Under the pieces are notes generated by a model. It was not told the DNA's origin, did no database searches, and saw only the letters and a list, made by a program, of their open reading frames with translations. The position numbers and the translations under genes are program-made. From Bacteroidota bacterium (GTDB lineage Bacteria; Bacteroidota; Bacteroidia; Flavobacteriales; Flavobacteriaceae), in assembly GCA_947447375.1 (NCBI GenBank), contig CANFJB010000002.1, forward strand, positions 186,001-250,000: a stretch of DNA of 64,000 nucleotides. The letters run 5' to 3'. Positions 63,295-64,000 of the stretch are shown one piece after another (position 1 is the first letter of the stretch; each line of letters begins with the position of its first letter).

Positions 63295-63960
63295 ATGCTT
63301 TCTTTTTTCAAAAAATACAAATGGTTCTTGCTTTTAGTAATAGGACTTTCTGCAATAATTTTAACCTTATTTTATTCGGCTTTAAAGCCAAAAAAGACGC
63401 TTCCAATTTACAATCCGTCAATGGTAAATCCGGAATTGGTAGATTCTACGATTCAATATATCAGTAAATACCATACTATTGCTGATTTTTCATTTACCAA
63501 TCAAAATGGGAAAATAATCACACAAAAAGAATATGAAGGCAAAATTTATGTGGCCGATTTTTTCTTTACCACTTGCGGTTCTATTTGTCCAAAAATGACC
63601 ACTAATTTAGTTGAAGTTCAAAAAGCATTTATCAATAATCCTAAAGTGATGTTGCTTTCTCACACTGTTTTTCCTGAAACAGATAGCGTTGCAGTTTTAA
63701 AAGAATATGCCAAAAAAAACGGAGTGATTGATGGAAAATGGAATTTGGTAACTGGCGATAAAAAGCAAATTTATGCTATGGCGAGAAAGTCTTATTTGGC
63801 AGTAAAATTGGGTAAACCCGAAGAATTATACGATATGGTTCACACCGAAAACTTTGTATTGGTAGACTCAAAAAGACGGGTAAGAGGTTTCTATGACGGA
63901 ACGAAAAAAGAAGATATCGAAAGATTAATCGAAGACATTAATTTTTTGTGCACTCAATAA
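63295..63960 (+). CDS. SCO family thioredoxin-fold protein
   Basis: 221 residues, membrane-anchored at the N-terminus (about 10-30). Thioredoxin fold with the copper-binding Cys pair in CGSICPKM (CxxxC) and the His in MVHTENFVLVD. SCO proteins deliver copper to the CuA site of cytochrome oxidase, or act as a thiol-disulfide reductase. Start at 63295 agrees with the promoter at 63272. Confidence 0.93.
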   Translation: MLSFFKKYKWFLLLVIGLSAIILTLFYSALKPKKTLPIYNPSMVNPELVDSTIQYISKYHTIADFSFTNQNGKIITQKEYEGKIYVADFFFTTCGSICPKMTTNLVEVQKAFINNPKVMLLSHTVFPETDSVAVLKEYAKKNGVIDGKWNLVTGDKKQIYAMARKSYLAVKLGKPEELYDMVHTENFVLVDSKRRVRGFYDGTKKEDIERLIEDINFLCTQ

Positions 63961-64000
63961 AAGGCGATTTCTAAACCCTAAAAATGTCATAAAACTGATA

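Overview
The window is a chromosomal segment of a member of the Flavobacteriaceae (Bacteroidota), most likely Flavobacterium or a close relative. The evidence is low GC, almost no Shine-Dalgarno sequences, many promoters of the Bacteroidota type (TTG then TAnnTTTG), the gliding/type IX secretion genes gldE and gldD, T9SS sorting domains on three large secreted proteins, and the typical gene blocks HU / RNase G / mutY / ssb / gldE / gldD and DUF177 / rpmF / fabH / accB / accC. I see no insertion sequence, prophage, CRISPR array or rRNA operon. Most of the window is core genome with a few accessory surface loci.

Layout. 1-1066: a 5'-truncated acetyltransferase, queD and a tRNA-Ala(GGC). 1328-8630: a 1293-residue T9SS-B surface protein convergent with a 1136-residue predicted outer-membrane barrel. 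8716-16489: lysC with a GNAT gene, fbp, a HupE/UreJ-like membrane protein, dCMP deaminase, a CtpA-type protease, a short FAD oxidoreductase, MarC and a DUF3109 protein. 16490-20475: nrdB and nrdA (class Ia ribonucleotide reductase), with two inverted DnaA-box-like sites in the promoter and a dispersed repeat between the genes. 20480-22708 (minus): RNase E/G, a 30-residue basic protein and HU. 22842-26237 (plus): mutY, ssb, gldE, gldD. 26245-31847: ribE, pdxA, then DUF177, rpmF, fabH, accB and accC for ribosome and fatty acid synthesis.

31922-39468: a secreted C1 peptidase, then an operon of a TonB-dependent receptor and two surface lipoproteins, divergent from a secreted endonuclease/exonuclease/phosphatase-fold enzyme. 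This looks like an outer-membrane uptake locus and is the best candidate for a poorly described system here. 39722-44221: an ABC transporter pair, tadA, a membrane protein with a Cys motif, and dxs. 44274-50501: an M36 metallopeptidase and a BNR-repeat protein, both T9SS-A cargo, whose 3' ends and terminators are an almost perfect duplication. 50585-55609: dgt, metG, a HAD hydrolase and a second SSB. 55997-63960: a Zn-finger protein, an M28 peptidase, an ORF6N protein, an SDR protein, an EamA transporter, an M13 peptidase and a SCO protein.

The most unusual non-genic feature is a set of small dispersed palindromic repeats. They lie between nrdB and nrdA, after the nuclease gene and before the 55997 gene. 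Pieces of two families also appear inside the metG reading frame, where they seem to encode short in-frame insertions in the MetRS protein.
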